A stretch of 64,000 nt of DNA, taken from NCBI GenBank assembly GCA_936450465.1, contig OW388300.1, positions 47,692,358 to 47,756,357 of the forward strand, written 5' to 3'. The notes under the pieces are model-generated. The model had not been told where the DNA came from. It was given only the letters and a program-made list of their open reading frames with translations, and did no database searches. Shown one piece after another: positions 20,908 to 33,661 of the stretch; position 1 is the stretch's first letter; each line of letters opens with the position of its first letter. The DNA comes from Gibbula magus (taxonomy: Eukaryota > Mollusca > Gastropoda > Trochida > Trochidae). The position numbers and the translations under genes are program-made.

Positions 20908-23209
20908 ACACCATATACCTCCGCCATCCAGTACAATTGTGATATTGTAGTCCCGAATTCATTTGAATTATCTGTGTGTTTTGAATTTCTCTTAATTATT
21001 TCCCTAAATTCAGCATCAGGATTCACTGTCCCGAAAACAATGCATGGAATGAAAATGTTTGACTGGGTTGATCATCATCATCGTATTGTTTATTTTTCAA
21101 AACAAACTATGTCTTGGATATAAAAAAAAGTACTTAAAAGTAGTGCCAAGCTGGAAATTGCTAACATGTCAGATGATTCAGATTGCCTTCCATTTATTTA
21201 AAATTTGCAATTTCAGCTTTAACTCTCTATTTGGGACGAAATCGACCGTTAGTAATATAACATGCATTTGACGTTTATTAGGGCGGATTCTAATGAAAAC
21301 ATTTGTGAAGATTTGATTCCAGTTTCCTTGAATAATGTGTCATCAAATTACATGTACTTAATTTGGCATTTGAATGTGACGGGAGAACACTGTAAATCCC
21401 GGTGTGTTATTTCAAGAGCCATTGCGTAATAGGTTGAGGAGATGAAACAAAACATTATATAATTGCATTTGGTCAGGACCGTCAAACATGCCAATCGTAG
21501 TCACTGTACAACGTCACTTTGCCTGACATCTGATCTCTTAGAATCGAGGTCAATTATTTATTTTACATGAGCGTTACTCTGCATTTGTCTTTTCAGATAG
21601 TTATAAATGGTTAAAAACTGGTATTCGTTGACATGTTCAAATAATTTTATTTTTATTATGCCAAACAAAAGTTTGATGCATGTTATAAAGAACGTTGTTG
21701 AATAAATATCATTTACTGCGTTTTCTTTGAGTCTTTTTTTCCAATGAACATCTTATTTGAACAAAATATTCAAAAGATATTGCGAGGCTTAGACATTTAG
21801 GTGTATTTAAATGTAACGTACATTAGATTTACAGTCGTGATAGTTTATTGTAAAATATTTATTTATGAAAAAACGTTTGAAACAAAGTAACAATAATACA
21901 ATGATTACTGTAAAAACGTTGATTTATTATAAATTATTGTTTAAGACCAATGTGATGGTACACATGTACCTGTTGTATATGTGCTGAGCACGGTTTTTCA
22001 TCTATCATTAAGTAAAATAAATAAAACATTACAATTCAGAAAACAAGAACATGTCGTCAGTTGAGTGTAGCATTGAGGAAAGGGTCTGTCCAAATTGAAT
22101 CACGATTAAAAGTTTTATTAGAATTAAATGTTTTTCTCTACAGGTAAGTTCTCCATCGTTTTTAATTTTAGATAGAAGACGTTCACTTCAAGTTTCTAAT
22201 AATGGCTAATTTACTTTTAAAAACGCTTTTGCTTTACATAAAATATTGAAGGAAAACAGTATTTAATGTTTATTAATTGGTGGATAGTCAATTGAGAAGT
22301 GACTATTTCTCAGTCAGTCAGCATACGTATTAAAGCTGAACAAATGTGTATATTTTGCAAATACCCTTACATGTATGTCGAGTTGTTCTACTTACAAGTT
22401 GCAATGCATCGTGCATTCCTCTGTTTGCCTTCTTCCGACAACCATGCATTTAGTTTATTGATCAGTATAATATGACATTATTATCTATGCCTCTTGAATT
22501 TTCTGCTAACATAAGATATTTTAGTAAAGTGTGCATACAGACAACTGAATACTACATACCATACTATCGTTATTCCCTTCTCTTACTAGCATAAGGATCT
22601 GAGTTTGATATGAGGTCATGTAAAACAAGACATGTGATGAACACCATGGCTTAATTTTACTTCAAAAGATTGTGGCTTTATATTTAAAGTTGCCACAGGG
22701 TAAACATACCATTTAGATTCATATTTGAGAGGAAAAACAAATATTTCCCTTTGAAACGTGCACATTCATTAGAAAGCTTTTATAACACTACACTTTTGGG
22801 TTGAGAATCCCAATGCAAGTTATTGTTTTTTTTTAACTTTGAAACTGTAACTGTAATTTGTTTCTTCTGTTCCCATTGCCCGAGAGACAATTGATGCTTC
22901 CCATATGAACAATTTACTTAACCCCTTTTTTTATAATTGCTCACATGTCTGACAATAATACATTAGATAAACGTCACGTTTCAGCTCTTCGGGCAATAAC
23001 ATGAAATTGTGTTTGAAAAAGTTAACAAAGTTTGAAGTGTTTTCGTTATATTTTGTTATTAAAAACAAACAACAAAAACAAAACACCAACATTTTACAGC
23101 ACAATATTGTTCGAAAGTTGCAAAATTATTCCTGTACTCAATACAAAATAGAGACACTGTCTCTGTTTCTCGTTTAACTAATATGTGATATACGATTGAC
23201 ATTTTTATT
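20908..23209. other. No recognisable feature
   Basis: About 2.3 kb of AT-rich sequence. A repeat-free open frame at 20836-21123 begins in the microsatellite and is not credible. Nothing else was identified. Confidence 0.4.
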
Positions 23210-23820
23210 TTCCAAAAGCAGTTGTCGGAATGTTGTTGGGAACAGAGTTACCAAATCCTCAATATATAATTCCCAACTGCCAAAATGTACATCTTTCAGC
23301 TTTATAATCTTAAGAGCATTACGTTTTTGAGAAAAAGACAAATATTGTTTTTTAGGGAGTAGCACCAGTTGTGCACGAAATTAACCCTTTTTAATTATTG
23401 AAAATAAGGTCATTGTTTTTAGGGCATAGCCCCTGTGCCCCCTTTTAGCCGCCATATTAATCAAATGTATTATTAATAATCCCCATTGACTTAGGAGTCT
23501 GTAGACATCATTCATGTACCTAGGGTTTTTGCTCTTCTGGAGAAGAAATCTGTCTGGGGCCACATACTCATCACTTCTATCACGTTTAATCACCATTGGC
23601 CCAAGAGTCTGTGCACAACATTTCAGCATGTGAGAACGTTTAGTTATGGAGACACATATTTAAAAAAGCTTTTAAGAATGACCCTTTGATTCGTATTTGA
23701 AGCCACAATTTGCAGTCCCAATTGCCTAAGTAGGCTGTTTATAATATATTTCAACATTTGAGGTGTTTTGGATATGGAGAAGAAGACTTACTACATTGTG
23801 GCCCTTATTAGGGGTGACAT
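23210..23820 (-). repeat. Decayed copy of the 145-bp tandem repeat family
   Basis: Shares 'agcccctgtgcccccttttag', 'aataatccccattgacttaggagtctg', 'cttctggagaagaa', 'ccattggcccaagagtctgtgcacaacatttcagc' and related blocks with 11345-12400. Three or four degenerate units. The units read in the plus direction; I see no ACGG tail here. Confidence 0.65.
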
Positions 23821-24407
23821 ACACTAAACGCCAAAAGAAACGTTACCTCATTTCTTTTTTTAATAACTCTTTAAGTATCAAAGATATTTGAGAAATGAAT
23901 GGTTCAAAAGAAAGCTGAATAACGTAGCTTTATGTTAATAACACGTTTAAAAATCATGATGGATTCATATTGTGGCAAAATGCAGCTTGTTTAAGAAGTT
24001 TAAAATTGTCCGGTTTTCGACCAGGCTGGTAGTAACCAATAAATGTGATTTAGATGTCCAGAAGAAGTTGAAAGTAAACTTTTACGTTTTTGACTAGACA
24101 AAAAGGTTGTATGCTTTACATCATTACCCCTAAACGATGAAAATACTGTTATTGAGTAAGTTTAAGTGTGAAAATTATGAAATATACTTTTCTAGTCATT
24201 AAAGATCTTTTCTCGTAATTTACCTTAGTGAAAACGAGTTTTCTGTGTTGTCAAATGACTTAATAGTATTTAGGAACACGGACGTTTATTTATGTGAACA
24301 TTTTCGCTTGAAAATGAAAACTTTTTTTCTCTATCACCCAAACGCATTATCACTCAAATGTAGCAAAATTCAAGCAGCATTTGCATGAACTGAATGCTTC
24401 TACAGAG

Positions 24408-24415
24408 TATAAAAG
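24408..24415 (+). promoter_or_regulatory. TATA box of the Tc1-like transposase
   Basis: TATAAAAG, 40 bp upstream of the transposase ATG at 24455. Confidence 0.4.
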
Positions 24416-24454
24416 GTGCCTACTTTGCATTGTATGGCACACATGTACGAAATC

Positions 24455-24690
24455 ATGCCGGGATTGACCAGTGGAGAAAGAGAAAAAGCACTGGGGATGT
24501 TGCAGCTTGGGTCGACCAACAACGATGTTGCCAATGTCTTTGGATGTCACTGTATGACCAGTATACGACTCCGGAGTCACCGCTGATAGGTCTGATAGGC
24601 ATGATAGACCTAATGATGGTCATACGGTGACATCCAAAGGCATCGTTCAGCGTCCACAAGTGTTTCAGATGAGAGTCACAGGAAATTACC
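24455..24690 (+). pseudogene. Tc1-like transposase, N-terminal fragment
   Basis: The ATG at 24455 opens MPGLTSGEREKALGMLQLG, then a helix-turn-helix with DVANVFGCHCMTSIRLRS. This is the standard start of one Tc1 transposase lineage (…REKALGMLQLGxTNxDVAxxFGC). A stop interrupts the frame at 24584-24586. The following bases still spell a frameshifted remnant of the DRPRxGRPRVT hook (gatagacctaatgatggtcatacggtgac). No catalytic core follows. It is a different lineage from the copies at 2815 and 4855, judging by the N-terminal sequence. Confidence 0.7.
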
Positions 24691-24700
24691 ACACGTCAAA

Positions 24701-26699
24701 TATAAATAAATAAATCATGTTCTGCTGGTGCTTTGTTGTACCTTTGTTGTATATATCATTGTTTAAAACCCGACATCCTATATATATTATAGTACATGTA
24801 TACTCAACTACAAACATCCTTTATGATATGTGTGTATATTAAGTCATTTGGGTTGTTTCGGTTTTCGTTGAAGAGAATCTAATTTGTTTGCTCTCAAGAA
24901 GAGCCATCCATTACGATTTTGTTTAATGCTTGTCATCATTCAGTAGTACAGAGTATGTACCTGTTGCTTCCATAGATATGTAGTGTGTTTATTTTAGTGT
25001 GGTTGCAATGTTGCATTCTAATTCATTGTAATTGCCCCGTTGTTCGAAACTTGAAATGTTCACCTCAAAACACATTATACAATAACTATTGCTTAGGGGG
25101 ATTTCTCTCTCCCCGAGAATACAAAACATCGGGATATCATTTTAACAAAATATTTAACTTGAGGTTTCCTCAACTGAAATTGTCGATGAAGAACCTTAAA
25201 CTTTCAACATAGCAAGTGAACAAATAAGTGTATAACAAATGTGCACAGTACACAATTCATGAAAGGTTCCTTATTATTATTTCTAGTTGATCAGTTCAAT
25301 TTGCCCTCATCACTTTCGATTGGTCACAGATTAAGAAAATATTATTACAGTAATAGTCTTTAAAACTTGCCAATATATTTCCAGACAAACTTGACCTCAG
25401 AAAAACTCAAACACCAATAATGGTTGACATAGATCATTCATCATGCTATCATGTCGTTATGATGAGAATCATTATCACGTTTGTCTGCAAATAGCCGTTC
25501 ACGATGTGTGATTACTTGATAAACGCCTTAACTGTAGAAAATGACGCCCGTTAAAGTGAAATGTTCTCTTTCTGTAACTCTGCCTTCGAGATGTTAAATT
25601 AATGTCTGATGGGACTTCAATGATATCCTTTCCGCAGCCACACAAATGTGTGTAAAATAGAAGAGATTCATATGAAACCAAATTAAACGATATTTAGAAC
25701 TCGAATACTTGTCCTGATAACATCTTTATTGTAAAGATAATAAATGATAGGCTAGGAACATGTTGAACATCTTTTGTCATGTTTTCACAACAAATAACAT
25801 TATCTAGAAATTGTGTAATTACCATACAAAACCTATCGCTTCTTATTCGGACTTTTTTCATCAATACTGTCATTGAAAATGTAGATTCCAATCATAGTTT
25901 CGTTATGCATAAATTTTGAGTATAAGGATGTTTAGATATAATAATACCCATGATATGATCAGTTTCCGAAAAGGAACACAACATAATAATCTCTCCATCT
26001 ACAAAGTACAGCTTTATTTCAAAATGTTAAGCTGAAAGAAATACAGAACAGCAAATGGACATAATACGAAATCTACCATATCTACATAGGTTTAACAGCT
26101 TATATCTTATAAATGGAACGTAATCCTCATGCGTCCTGCGCATATAATGGCATACTATTTTGTTAGCTTTGTTGATGGATTATGTTGTCCTTTTGGTCAT
26201 TCCTCCTCTACTCGCTTTGTTTAAGCTTTCAAACTTGGGTTATGTATATTGAGCAAGCATACTCTGCTCTCAAATTAGATGTTTATAAGCATATACTAGT
26301 ATAAGAGCAGATAACTAGGATATTTGAGGTCTTGGAGAATCAGTCGTAATTAAACTCTATGATATGTTAACAAAGTCGAATCTGTCAAATATATATATTC
26401 ACATTGTCTTCAAAATAGTGATTCTGCTTCATGAACTATCTATAAACTCGTATCGACATGTAAATAAATGTAAACTTGTCCTTTCCAATAAACGTGGAAA
26501 TATATAAATAAATATATATAAAAGAATATACAATATAATATGATAATTACGAAGAAAGTGATGTCTACTGGTCTTATCATCATGTAATTAAATGCGCATT
26601 TACTATTTTCATCTGGGATGTTTATGGTGTACAATGTACTTGTCAGCAACATGCATATAAAATTACTCTCCTATCTGGTTTGTGGCCAAATTACTTGTT
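24701..26699. other. No recognisable feature
   Basis: About 2 kb of AT-rich spacer; short open frames on both strands carry no recognisable domain. Confidence 0.4.
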
Positions 26700-28413
26700 C
26701 CTAATAAATTCTCAAAATCAAAGCAAACCAAAGATGAGTCATATGCAGTTGATGTATCAATGCTTGTCAACTCATTGAATTATCATCTTGAAATATCATC
26801 ACTTAAAACCTGAACAGAATGTTAAAGCCTCGTTTACTGACGGTAATGGGGCATATCTAATCTTAAATCTCATCTCTTTAATATTGACCTTTCATGCCAA
26901 CTATATCTAAATAACAATCATCTTCTAATGGGAAAAGTAAGACAAATAATGTCCTTTCTTGTTGCATCTGATACATATGACCATAGTAATGTTCCTTCCA
27001 TCTGATTAAATATGAAGGCATGTATCGTTGACGGAATCTTGAGAACAAATGCAGCTCTTATTCTCTTCATCTGAGGAAAATGGAAAATGAGATTGTTTTT
27101 AAGCTATAATACAAACATGTTAGATTCCGCTCAGCTGTCCTTGCCAGCTTAGTGTCATTATATAATCAGCGACTGATATTTATTTTTCCTAACGTACAAA
27201 TTTGGTTGTAACTTTAAAAGTTATCACATGATTACTGATAAAATTGCTTTTCTTTGTTTAGCTTTCTGACTAATTACAAACCTTTGTCATGCTTTTTGAG
27301 AGGTAGGGTTTGTTTCCGGGGCAGATCTCTAAAACTCCTTTGATATGTCCTCACCAAATTTGGTATACTGCCTCCTCATATCATGCAGATGTGACGTTTG
27401 GTGTTGAACTTTTTTGTTTCAGTTTGTTCCAATGAGCATATAGCTTTTATCCAATGAGAACCCATTTACTTCCAATGACCAGTAGTAGTTTAGTGGAATC
27501 ACACAGACATATCAAACAACTGAAAGGGAAGGCGAAATACATGGTATTATACGTTTTACGGTCTAATATATTCTTCCAAGACGCTTCTTCTTCTAAATTT
27601 GATATAATACTTTAGCTACGCTGTGTATCAGAGCGGCCTTGTATTTCAGTATTCCCGCGAGTGTCAAATACAGTACTTTTGTTTGATACGACACGTAAGT
27701 ACCACATGTTTTATGTGTGTAACATTCCCTCTTACAAGTAACCTCATAATAGACTGATCACAAGAAAATACACTTTAGATAACATCTACTTGTAAAACAT
27801 ACAGAAATATGATATTTATTTGATCTTATCTCTGTTTGGCACCTATACATAACAACGAACGCCTACATATATCTCTTAACAACTGACAAGTTCATTTAAC
27901 TTTTTGTCACTAAAAGTAGAAGTAAATATCAATAAATGTCCACGATTCGTTTATTTTTTTATTATCCAAAAACGTTTTAATACTGCGTTTAAAAATGACA
28001 TAATTCTTTGCCATTTGATGACAGAGAAAACTTTAGGCAAGATCTAATACAACTTTAAAGTGAGAACTTTTATAAAAGAATTCTCTATATATCAGACATA
28101 TTCTTGGTTGGTTTCTTTCAACTAGTAGAAAACATGAAAACTTCCTTTAAAGACGGCTAAATAAAGTTATTAAAAACTCAAGAACTCAAATTGTAATGCC
28201 TCATTTTTCGATAATGTTTAAACAAACATATATTGATCAGATAATTGTATTTGCAAGAAATAATGCAGGAAATAATAGTACAAACAAAATTAAGCATTGC
28301 TTATTACATATGTTTACAACATCAGTGGCATAATAAAGAATAAACAATACTAGTTTGTAGACAAAATCTGAATGTAATCATATCCAATGATTAAAAATAT
28401 AATAAATACATTA

Positions 28414-28644
28414 TTAGAAATAAATAATTTCAAGGTCAAAATCATCTGGCATGTGCAACGTCATTGAATTCGAAGACATTTGGTGCAACGGTTCATTAGA
28501 TATGGAGTTTACAATGACGATGTATGGACAAGTGGAAGCTACACATGACCAAATCACCATTCCGCTTTGGTGGACAAAAGAAAAATCATTGTGGCTGTCT
28601 TCTTTGAGAGGCATTTTAGAAGCTGGTATGATGAATGAGAACAA
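28414..28644 (-). CDS. Candidate exon, strand uncertain
   Basis: This stretch is less AT-rich than its surroundings and is open on both strands. The minus frame gives about 76 codons ending at a stop at 28414, with SKMPLKEDSHNDFSFVHQSG and MPDDFDLEII among its segments, and a possible acceptor (ataccag) just ahead of the SKMPL codons. The plus frame (28451-28657) gives a peptide with WWTKEKSLWLSSLRG. I recognise neither. It sits directly next to the inverted repeat at 28631. It could equally be a piece of a retroelement whose 3' end is that structure. Confidence 0.2.
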   Translation of the reverse strand: MFSFIIPASKMPLKEDSHNDFSFVHQSGMVIWSCVASTCPYIVIVNSISNEPLHQMSSNSMTLHMPDDFDLEIIYF

Positions 28645-28778
28645 GTTATATGGATAGTCAACTTATGTGTGTCATGTTAATGTATCACTTGCTTGATAAC
28701 GGTGCTAGTATCTGCATCGAAACGTCGCACTCATATCAATAAAGAAGTTGACTATCCATAGAACTTGTTCTCATTCAT
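28631..28778. repeat. Inverted repeat with 34-bp arms around a structured, AATAAA-containing loop
   Basis: The arm at 28631-28664 (atgaatgagaacaagtt...) and the arm at 28745-28778 are reverse complements at 33 of 34 positions. The 80-nt loop contains ttgataacggtgctagtatctgcatcgaaacgtcg, whose cggtgc/gcatcg can pair, followed by atcAATAAAg. A related 'ggataac...ccgaaacgtcgg' motif lies on the minus strand at 51600-51655 and 55689-55744. Confidence 0.75.
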
Positions 28779-29031
28779 TATGGCTGTGTTCACGCAACTG
28801 TATAACCTTTTGGCTAAGCTCAATAAAATGTTTAATACTATATTATGTTAACTCAGAAAGTGTGAGTCGCTAAGGATTGGGTGAATAAAAAGAATAACCA
28901 CCGTTCAATTGGAAGATCTCAATACTACTTTGACTCTGTATTGAAGTGGTCCTGAGTTGATACTAGCAAGATATCAGATTTACTGCACTGGAATACAGTA
29001 TAGCCATTTATCATTCAAAACTGGGTTCCAC

Positions 29032-29080
29032 AGGAGATATCGCTTGTATGAGATCAAGCGATATCTCCTAGGAGATATCG
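29032..29080. repeat. Perfect 15-bp hairpin plus third arm copy
   Basis: aggagatatcgcttg (29032-29046), an 8-nt loop, caagcgatatctcct (29055-29069), then another aggagatatcg (29070-29080). The third copy makes two alternative stems possible. Confidence 0.8.
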
Positions 29081-29127
29081 TTTTGATAGTAGATTTTGAA
29101 CAATGCCCTGTTGGCGTCAGCTACAAG

Positions 29128-29217
29128 ACATCACAATGATTTTGCATCATCAAGTAATGACATCACAATGACATGACGTCATAATAATGATGACGTCACG
29201 ATGCTATGACATCACAG
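29128..29217. promoter_or_regulatory. Cluster of TGACGTCA / TGACATCAC sites
   Basis: Two exact TGACGTCA/TGACGTCAc copies and three gacatcac(aatg) variants in 90 bp. TGACGTCA is the CREB/ATF binding site. A similar spacing 'tgacgtcacgatgctatg' against 'tgacgtcatagtgctatg' occurs in the PLE 3' end at 14135, so this may be a PLE relic rather than a host enhancer. Confidence 0.4.
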
Positions 29218-29301
29218 CACTGGAAGCGAAATTGCAGTTTTGTGTTCAGATATGTTTATTTTTCATTAAAAACTAATGAAGAATGATTTTGGATGATAAA
29301 T

Positions 29302-29446
29302 AGAATCTCACCCTCGTGTCTTCTGATATCAAATATATCAACACTCGTTGATAAAAGTAGAAATATCCTCGGCAAGCCTCGGATATTTGTAACTTTTATC
29401 AACTCGTGTTGATATATTTGATATCAGAAGACACTTGGGTGAGATT
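29302..29446. repeat. Foldback hairpin element
   Basis: Arms 29302-29367 and 29380-29446 are complementary over about 65 bp (blocks cttctgatatcaaatatatcaa and ttgatatatttgatatcagaag). The centre reads ctcggcaagcctcgg. Confidence 0.85.
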
Positions 29447-29686
29447 CTCTATGTACTCAAAATAAATGATATGTAGACTTTTCTACGACATGCAAACTGC
29501 AGAGTTAAAGGTAAGTTTGGGTGCCAATATGTTAATCCGGAAACGATGGCAAACACTACTTTTGTTTCCTACCACCTACTCACAGGATGATGACAACAAC
29601 TATGGAGTAGCAAAGTCTTTCATATTAAAGAGCTTATATCACGTTTTTGGCATATTATTTTTTCTCAAGTTTGCCATTTATAGTTA

Positions 29687-29905
29687 AAGCTTATACAATA
29701 TATTGTTACGTTAGAGGGTAAAACATAGCATTACAAGACCCGACAAGCACTAACCCTTGCAGAAAATGTTGCGAAGTATAAAGTGACACTTTTGTCGAAC
29801 TCTTAAGAGTGAGAGGTAGATGTGAAGGCCTTGGGAGATTTTGAGGGTTCAGACAGCAGGATGGTTGACCATTCCATCATGATATCATATTTAGAACTCT
29901 ACTCT
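29687..29905. repeat. Dispersed repeat, copy 2 (see 10455-10680)
   Basis: Same landmarks as the copy inside the 3.4-kb transposon: atacaatatatt, gttagagggtaaaacat and gaccattccatcatg. Confidence 0.6.
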
Positions 29906-31033
29906 GCGGTAATGCTAAATCTGAACTTGAAGTACCTTCGAACGGACATTTTAATGTGAACACCTTAAAAGGGCCATATAAAGGGAAATCTACTCGCATG
30001 TCTCAACCGAACCATGTACATTTGTTTGAGAACTCTTTGTATTGATTGGGGGGTTTTATGTAGCAAACGCTAACACTTATTTACTTTTCCGGGAGAGCAC
30101 ACAGAAAGAACAGCGGCGTTCATCCTTACTTACCGTTCCCGGGAACATATATTGTTCTACAACTTACTTAGCACTGTGGACAAATTATGCCGACCACTAT
30201 TTGTTCGAATTCAGATCGACATAGCATCAGGTGTATGGCTTGGACTTTTAAATTTTTTATTTATATTTCATTCATAATTATCCTCATTCTCTCCACACGG
30301 ATATTCATTTCTTCTCACATAACCCAAGCACACAAGTCGGTCATAATTCTCTCTTGTACAAATGGGTCATAATGTGTGCTTGTAACAAACTTATAATAAA
30401 CATATTCATCGCAGATACCTTCCTTATGTCTATACATAATCCGTCTTACATATCTGACTGTATTCTGTCTTGTTAGCCGCATTGAAAAGGTGAAAACCTC
30501 AACGGTTGAAAGAACATAAGGAGATGATACATCACAGAACTTTCATTACAACCAATGAGGATTCTCTGTTTGACTAAGAAAGCTGCACATATGACAGTGA
30601 TTACATTGAAAGAATGACTAAAATTGAGTAACCTGTTTCCAATGAGAATGGAGTATTCCGTTCGGAAGAAAAAGCTGTGATAAGGTCTAATATATATTAT
30701 CAGGTAACACATAATATGTCAAAACCTTATTCTTTTGCAAAAGGGTAATGTGGTGCATATTAGAAATTGTTGTTGTGATTCAATTGACATTTTCAATTTG
30801 AGTGGATACCTTTTAACCGACCATTCCAGATTAATTTCCAGTTTAATATTGTGAATTACATGACATACCTTAAACTCGAGTGTTTGTTTGGAACAACAGC
30901 ATTAGAACTGGATATATTGATTCAATGTCAGACAATATGTTTTGTCTAAACAATGACTGCATCCTTTGAGTATAGAGTTGTCAATTATAATGATAAAATA
31001 ACACTACTAGTTTGGAAAGGAAAGGAACTTTAA

Positions 31034-31478
31034 AGTTACATCCATTGTGTTGTTGGGGTCACATATTACAAACATTATAAATGGTGTAACTTTATCGAGA
31101 ATTACCGACTATTACCGAAAACTACCATTTTGATGATAGTAGACTTAGCATAATGTGCACAGCGGGTGGCGCGCGTCAATGAGTCAAACGTTATTTTGGA
31201 ATAGTATTTATAACAGACATAAAGACAAATTTGAGTTGATAATGTTTAATAGGTCACATAACTACATGTATATGTGACGTTCAGTTTTTCATATCTGCAC
31301 GTGCATGATGATGTTACTCAATTTTAATTGGAAACTAGTAATTATGATATATTTGGCGATTGGGGATAGATACAATGTATGCAAGTTGAGTAAATGTATT
31401 TGTATTGTAGACAGCACATGTGGTGAGTTGGAACGTATTAAAGCCAAAAAAATGTTATGAAACACAGTGGATGCACCT
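31034..31478 (+). mobile_element. TTAA-flanked MITE, 445 bp, copy 1
   Basis: The terminal inverted repeat AGTTACATCCATTGTGTT at the left is matched by AACACAGTGGATGCACCT at the right. TTAA flanks both ends (31030-31033, 31479-31482). A TTAA target duplication points to the Kolobok or piggyBac superfamilies. A second copy lies inverted at 44459-44943. No coding capacity. Confidence 0.8.
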
Positions 31479-33120
31479 TTAAGGGGTTCACTAAAAACTT
31501 ATAATAAAGTCGTATCTTTGTTCATATACATTGTCAAATGAATCAATAAATATTATATGAACAAAAGGTTATCATCTTTCGAGTCCATGTCAGAAAACAT
31601 ATCTTGTCGAACAATGATTTTCTTGGATTATTCAACAGACGTCATCCCCTGAGTACAGGGTTGTCAATTAAAGTACTACAATGACATATAAATCAATACT
31701 AGGGAGGAAGGCCATTATAGATTTGATTATACCTTGCGAAACAATATGTTGATCACTGTTTCCTGTCTTTGCTCCAGACATCAACAATGCTTTCGATTAT
31801 TAAGATGAATGACTTCCATACATTGACAATACACTCGAATGTACGTATTGATTCTCTTAAATCACAAGAGCCATTTTCAGATTACCCTGTTCAAGAAATT
31901 ACGTCTATGAATCATTCATTATGAGAAGCAGTCGGGTGTTTAAAATAAAGTTAACAGATTTTGAATGTATTATATAAGAAAAACTAAAACCTTATTAAAT
32001 GTTTGTTATTTCGCAAAATTTAAGATTTGTTTCTTTGTAACGAATTGTGCAACCTGCACATTATTGATTTGTTTATTTACTATGTTATCTAGTTGTTGGA
32101 GTAATTTCTCTTGGAACTATGGAATGCCTTTTAAATGAAAGGGAACATGTGCCATGTCTAGTAACTCACTGCTTATAATCCCGAGCTAGAACCTCAAATT
32201 TACAAATGCAACATCTGCAACAATTCTGGCGCAAACAAAATGTCTGATGACAAGTTCTCGTGTCTTGTCAAGTATTGGCAAAATAATACATAATATCTGA
32301 ATAAATATCTAAACCAGTGTCAAAAATAACTGAATGATGCCTAAATCCTCTTCAAATTGTTAATACCTACTCGGGCATCATGCTTTGACAACTTCCTTCA
32401 GCATCTGATTGTGATTGATGTGTTATCCTATCATCGTTATTACATTTGCTTTAAATTGCCAACAAGAATACAGATGCCACCAAGGGTTACCTGATAGCTG
32501 GCAAGGTTCGACTGAGACGTCAATTAATGATGTTACAAATAGAAGGATCGATTCGGGAAAGTATCAAAGTTTAAGATAAAATTAGAAACTCAAACAGATT
32601 AATGATAACAATAAATTCGGGTTAGACATCAGTTTCAATAAAATTTATTTTTATCAAACAAACGAAATGAAAGGTTAGGATATGAATGTTAGGCATTGAT
32701 GCTTGCATCCAAATATCCTCAAAACAAATTTCCTCAAGGTTTTGCTGTATTAGTATTATGATATGATCTAAAGCATAGTGATGTCATGTAGTTGCTTTAT
32801 GTACAATCGACTGTCAAATACCAAAGGAGATAATTCAGAATTAAACACACACGCGATATCTCTGATCATGTGGGACGCATTTTTTAATGATAGAAGCTCA
32901 TTTAGGTTCATTCCAATAGTATTGCTAACCTCAATGAGAGAGATGCAATGTATATTCTGACTGGGAATATACTTATCAAGAATGATTGATTATTCTACTA
33001 TCACAGTTTGGCAACTGTAACAAATTGTAATTAAATTTCGTCTGCCATTCTCGAACTACTTTTCATCTTGACTGCCATTTAATAAATGGAATAGTGCTTA
33101 TGATATGAAGCAGATCGGTT

Positions 33121-33541
33121 CATCATGGTAATAGTATTCATACTAATGATTACTTTAAAGAGAGATGAGATGAGAATATCAAGAATCTATAAGTAACTGT
33201 TCTATGAACAGAACCATTGAGTTAAACATAATTGAAAAGGATTTAAAAAATAAGAGTTGATGGTGCTTTCAAAATGCATATTTACCTTTGTTTCCCAGAC
33301 AATTAAGGCCAACACAAAATGTTCAATATTAAGACATTAATTGAAATTAAATTCCGTTTGTTGGTTGATAAGGATTACATATAACGTCAATTTGCAAAGT
33401 TGTGTAATACTATATGAATAAAAACAAATATGTGCAGCTTGACGATTTCAGATAATCTGTTGACTCACTTTGATGTACAATAAAGTATTATCCTTTATTT
33501 CTGTTATGGTAATCAATGCATTTTTAAAAAACGTATAATTA
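33121..33541. other. No recognisable feature
   Basis: AT-rich spacer between block A and the first of two hairpins. Confidence 0.35.
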
Positions 33542-33661
33542 GGAGATAAACCTACTGTGTTTGAAAATCAGAGACATGTTGTACTGGGTTGATAGCGAGT
33601 TGACTTAAAATCAATCCAGTATAAGATGTCTCTGATTTTCAAACACAGCAGGTTTATCTCC
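33542..33661. repeat. Foldback hairpin element
   Basis: Arms 33542-33592 and 33611-33661 are complementary over about 50 bp with a few mismatches (blocks ctgtgtttgaaaatcagagaca and tgtctctgattttcaaacacag). Confidence 0.85.

Larger units (their letters stand above)
23823..24700 (+). mobile_element. Tc1-like transposon fragment (5' end)
   Basis: Begins with ctaaacgccaaaagaaacgt at 23824, a relative of the termini at 3211 and 4598. It has an intact TATA-like box and the N-terminus of a transposase, then loses similarity. No right-hand end was found. Confidence 0.6.
26700..33120 (+). repeat. Long diverged repeat, block A
   Basis: Co-linear similarity to block B (49980-59416) and block C (60670-62060). 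Matching segments: 26740-27150 with 50690-50900 and 60720-61020; 27480-27720 with 51000-51070 and 61380-61560; 27840-28160 with 51235-51480 and 61590-61720; 31560-31930 and 32470-33110 with 52170-52600 and 52610-53120. The similarity is non-coding and interrupted by private insertions in each copy. It looks like an old tandem segmental duplication. Confidence 0.65.

Noticed and set aside
20720..21123. Several overlapping His/Thr- and Cys/Val-rich frames
   Set aside because: Translation of a CA/CACG microsatellite on both strands.
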